Part shown: positions 6,786 through 8,271 of the stretch, one piece after another
Layout of the letters: the number at the start of each line of letters is the position of its first letter
Numbering within the stretch: the stretch's first letter is position 1
The notes under the pieces: model-generated
What the model saw: the letters and a program-made list of their open reading frames with translations, nothing else
Database searches by the model: none
Told to the model about the DNA's origin: nothing
NCBI GenBank assembly: GCA_023436225.1
Contig: JAEZKA010000013.1
Span: 1-8,271, forward strand
Reading direction: 5' to 3'
Length of the DNA stretch: 8,271 bases
Origin: Bacillota bacterium
Lineage (GTDB): Bacteria > Bacillota > Clostridia > Lachnospirales > Lachnospiraceae
Program-made: the position numbers and the translations under genes

Positions 6786-6805
6786 CTTCCCTTTACCTCG
6801 GGAAG
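6786..6805 (-). promoter_or_regulatory. Leader hairpin beside the leucine-rich-repeat gene's ribosome binding site
   Basis: On the minus strand CTTCCC (6800-6805) and GGGAAG (6786-6791) form a perfect 6-base stem with an 8-base loop. It ends two bases before the AAGGAG site (6778-6783). It could limit ribosome access or stabilise the mRNA. It may also be fortuitous. Confidence 0.4.
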
Positions 6806-6859
6806 TCCTTTCAATTGAATCATTTTCATACCGTTTCCGCTCACAAATACTTCCAAGTA

Positions 6860-6888
6860 ATTATATCACCATTGATTTCCAGAAGCAA
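6860..6888 (-). promoter_or_regulatory. Putative promoter of the leucine-rich-repeat gene
   Basis: On the minus strand TATAAT (6860-6865) is preceded by TGA, giving an extended -10 (TGnTATAAT). TTGCTT (6883-6888) lies 17 bases upstream as a partial -35. The predicted start near 6853 gives a leader of about 80 bases containing the hairpin at 6786-6805. Confidence 0.65.
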
Positions 6889-7100
6889 ATCGAAACAAGA
6901 AGAAAACTATAATAAGTAGGAATTCAAGAAGTATACGAAAGGTTGTAGCTTACCATAAAGCTCCTGACCAGTTTTCCAAAACAGGCTTCTTAGTAATAGC
7001 AATCTTAAATATTAATTTTATCTGTTTTATTACAGCATTCGCTCCTCCTATGTCTGCAAGGGAAGCACATCAATATACTCGCTTAAAATGAACAGCAACA
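6889..7100. other. Intergenic stretch without a convincing gene
   Basis: AT-rich DNA between the leucine-rich-repeat promoter and the rpsR terminator. I find no open frame with credible coding content. The only signal is a strong AGGAGG (7044-7049, minus strand) 5 bases before an ATG that is closed after two codons (ATG CTG TAA, 7030-7038). It could be an orphan site or the remnant of a lost gene. Confidence 0.5.
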
Positions 7101-7154
7101 TAAAAGCCACTACACTCCCCAGATAAAGTATCCTATCCAGGTCATGTAATGGCT
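7101..7154 (-). terminator. Terminator hairpin of the rpsF-ssb-rpsR operon
   Basis: On the minus strand AGCCATTACA (7145-7154) pairs with TGTAGTGGCT (7105-7114) over ten positions with one mismatch. About 30 bases lie between the arms and can form inner pairs. TTTTA follows directly. It begins about 20 bases after the rpsR stop codon. The T-run is short, so termination may be partial. It shares AGCCATTACATGAC and the GGCTTTT...GTTG end with the hairpin at 2304-2340. Confidence 0.65.
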
Positions 7155-7172
7155 GTTTTGATTTTGCTAGTC

Positions 7173-7445
7173 TTAATCTACAGTATAAGGCATAAGAGCG
7201 ATATGTCTTGCTCTCTTAACAGCTACGGTTAAAGCTCTCTGATGCTTAGCGCAGTTGCCAGTGATTCTTCTGGGAAGGATCTTACCTCTCTCAGATACAT
7301 ATCTCTTTAACTTATTGGTATCCTTATAATCGATTCCTGTGTGATTTTTATCAGCACAGAATACGCACACTTTCTTTCTTCTGCGTCCAAAGGATTTTCT
7401 CTTCATCGGAGAATCGCCTTTGTCTTCATTTCTTCTGAATGCCAT
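7173..7445 (-). CDS. rpsR: 30S ribosomal protein bS18
   Basis: bS18 pairs with bS6 on the platform of the small ribosomal subunit and binds the central domain of 16S rRNA. The 90-residue protein contains the conserved core KVCVFCADK (25-33), then DYKDTNKLKRYVSERGKILPRR (39-60 in two parts), and the rRNA-binding end KHQRALTVAVKRARHIALMPY. Cys27, Cys30, Cys65 and His68 form the zinc-binding set of the C+ version of this protein, so it probably binds Zn(II). An N-terminal extension of about 13 residues (MAFRRNEDKGDSP) precedes the core. Its start at 7445 is supported by AAGGAGG 7 bases upstream, whereas the internal Met14 has no such site. It is the last gene of the operon, 79 bases after ssb, and is followed by a hairpin terminator. 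Confidence 0.98.
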   Translation of the reverse strand: MAFRRNEDKGDSPMKRKSFGRRRKKVCVFCADKNHTGIDYKDTNKLKRYVSERGKILPRRITGNCAKHQRALTVAVKRARHIALMPYTVD

Positions 7446-7524
7446 GTCATGACCTCCTTATCCGATTTTTCATGCTAGGCGGACCCTCGATCGACTCCGT
7501 CTATCTATGATCATTCTCTAAATT

Positions 7525-7977
7525 CTAATTAAATGGTAATTCTTCGTCAATACCGTCCGGGATGTTCATAAATCCATCTCCCATTGCTGAGCTGGGCTCC
7601 GGTTTGAAATCTCTGTGGAAACCTCCCTGCTGGAAGTCAGAGCCGCCACCGTTTCCTTTGCTCTCTGCAAATTCAATATCTTCTGCTACCACGTCGGTCG
7701 TGTAAACCTTCTGACCGTCCTTGTTGGTATAACTGCCCGTCTGGATTCTTCCTGCAAGCACCATCTTCATACCCTGCTTGAAATACTTCTCAACGAACTC
7801 TGCCTGCTTGCCAAAGGCAACACAGCCTATAAAGTCCGCTTCGGAGTTCTCTCCAGGTCTTTTAAAGCGGCGATCTACTGCTAAAGTAAATCTTGCTACT
7901 GCAGTTGAATTCTCTCCCTGAGAATATCTCACCTCGGGATCTCTTGTTAAACGGCCCATTAAAATCGCTTTATTCAT
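7525..7977 (-). CDS. ssb: Single-stranded DNA-binding protein
   Basis: SSB coats single-stranded DNA during replication, repair and recombination and recruits partners through its acidic tail. The 150-residue protein has the N-terminal OB fold (MNKAILMGRLTRDPEVRYS through VVAEDIEFAESK, about 1-107). A flexible linker rich in Gly, Gln and Phe follows, then the acidic tip DGIDEELPFN. The tip carries an extra Asn after the usual terminal LPF. The start at 7977 has GGAGG 10 bases upstream. It sits between rpsF and rpsR, the standard order in Firmicutes, and is expected to be co-transcribed with them. Position and length suit the essential housekeeping SSB rather than a plasmid or phage copy. Confidence 0.98.
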   Translation of the reverse strand: MNKAILMGRLTRDPEVRYSQGENSTAVARFTLAVDRRFKRPGENSEADFIGCVAFGKQAEFVEKYFKQGMKMVLAGRIQTGSYTNKDGQKVYTTDVVAEDIEFAESKGNGGGSDFQQGGFHRDFKPEPSSAMGDGFMNIPDGIDEELPFN

Positions 7978-8074
7978 AAATTAAATACCTCCCTTTCGTT
8001 TATACGCCTTAGGGTAGTATATCTGTTAGTCGAATTAATTCTAATTCGTCATTAACAAACGCAACCGTTTGTCA
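7978..8074 (-). promoter_or_regulatory. rpsF-ssb spacer with two adjacent hairpins
   Basis: This 97-base spacer holds two perfect 7-base stems with 4-base loops in the operon's direction. One is ACAAACG/CGTTTGT (8055-8072), three bases after the rpsF stop. The other is CGAATTA/TAATTCG (8031-8048). Neither is followed by a T-run, so they are not standard terminators. They may be mRNA processing or stabilising structures that adjust ssb output relative to rpsF. The ssb ribosome binding site lies at 7988-7992. Confidence 0.5.
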
Positions 8075-8271
8075 TTAAGCATCTTTTCTGATGCACAAAT
8101 ATCTGATTACATTTTCCATAATACGAACTCTTTGCTCGATTTCGCCTGGAACTGTAGAATCAGATTCGAATTGGATGAAATAGTAATGGCCTTCTTTCAT
8201 TTTCTGAATTTCATAAGCCAATCTTTTTCTTCCCCAGTCATCAACATTAGTAACGTTACCACCGAATCTGG
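8075..8271 (-). CDS. rpsF: 30S ribosomal protein bS6 (partial, C-terminal 64 residues)
   Basis: bS6 forms a heterodimer with bS18 on the small-subunit platform. Only the 3' end is in the window. The reading frame, two bases in from the edge, gives RFGGNVTNVDDWGRKRLAYE, then IQKMKEGHYYFIQFES, and ends RYLCIRKDA before TAA (8075-8077). DDWGRKRLAYEI and the aromatic YYFIQFES strand are hallmarks of bS6. The start, the operon promoter and any rpsF leader RNA that binds bS6:bS18 lie beyond position 8271. The gene is the first visible member of the rpsF-ssb-rpsR operon. Truncation is due to the window edge, not mutation. Confidence 0.97.
   Translation of the reverse strand, partial: RFGGNVTNVDDWGRKRLAYEIQKMKEGHYYFIQFESDSTVPGEIEQRVRIMENVIRYLCIRKDA

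Noticed and set aside
7048..7195. Open minus-strand frame through the rpsR terminator, encoding a hydrophobic stretch near LYLGSVVAFMLLFILSEYI
   Set aside because: It has no start codon with a ribosome binding site, runs through a terminator hairpin, and is short. The hydrophobic look can arise from the T-rich sequence. A frameshifted extension of rpsR is unlikely because rpsR ends at its normal length.
7446..7524. TCGATCGA palindrome at 7487-7494 and possible structure between ssb and rpsR
   Set aside because: An 8-base palindrome is common by chance, and no T-run or clear extended stem supports a terminator or regulatory site here.

Overview
The window looks like chromosomal DNA from a low-GC Gram-positive bacterium of the class Clostridia, most likely Lachnospiraceae or a close relative. 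The evidence is the tail of an rpsF-ssb-rpsR operon, strong AGGAGG-type ribosome binding sites, an SSB ending in ELPFN, a bS18 with a short basic N-terminal extension, and a secreted BspA-like leucine-rich-repeat protein. The family-level placement is inference.

Layout, left to right. (1) Positions 1-2181 are a complete IS21-family insertion sequence read leftwards. istA (DDE transposase) and istB (AAA+ helper ATPase) are both intact and translationally coupled, and matching multi-repeat ends lie at 1-56 and 2126-2181. The window starts exactly at the outer end of the element. (2) 2182-2427 is non-coding and holds a rho-independent terminator for the next gene plus small repeats. (3) A DUF4865-family gene (leftward) and a LysR-type regulator gene (rightward) diverge from a 113-bp region. 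That region holds overlapping promoters and a perfect ATC-N9-GAT palindrome. The palindrome is centred about 65 bp upstream of the predicted DUF4865 start site and lies over the predicted lysR start site, which is textbook LysR-type geometry. (4) A 954-residue secreted leucine-rich-repeat protein (leftward) converges on the LysR gene with only 9 bp between stop codons and no visible terminator. It has its own extended -10 promoter and a hairpin beside its ribosome binding site. (5) About 215 bp carry no convincing gene. (6) The rpsF (partial), ssb and rpsR genes run leftwards and end in a hairpin terminator.

How the genes work together. rpsF, ssb and rpsR form the conserved ribosome/replication operon. 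The LysR protein probably activates the DUF4865 gene and represses itself, in response to an unknown small molecule; the function of DUF4865 is unknown. The leucine-rich-repeat gene stands alone, and the IS21 element is a mobile insertion next to the DUF4865 locus.

No clearly new multi-gene system is visible. The most useful leads are the LysR/DUF4865 switch, the related hairpin sequences that end two unrelated transcription units, and the five-fold Trp-containing module in the leucine-rich-repeat protein.
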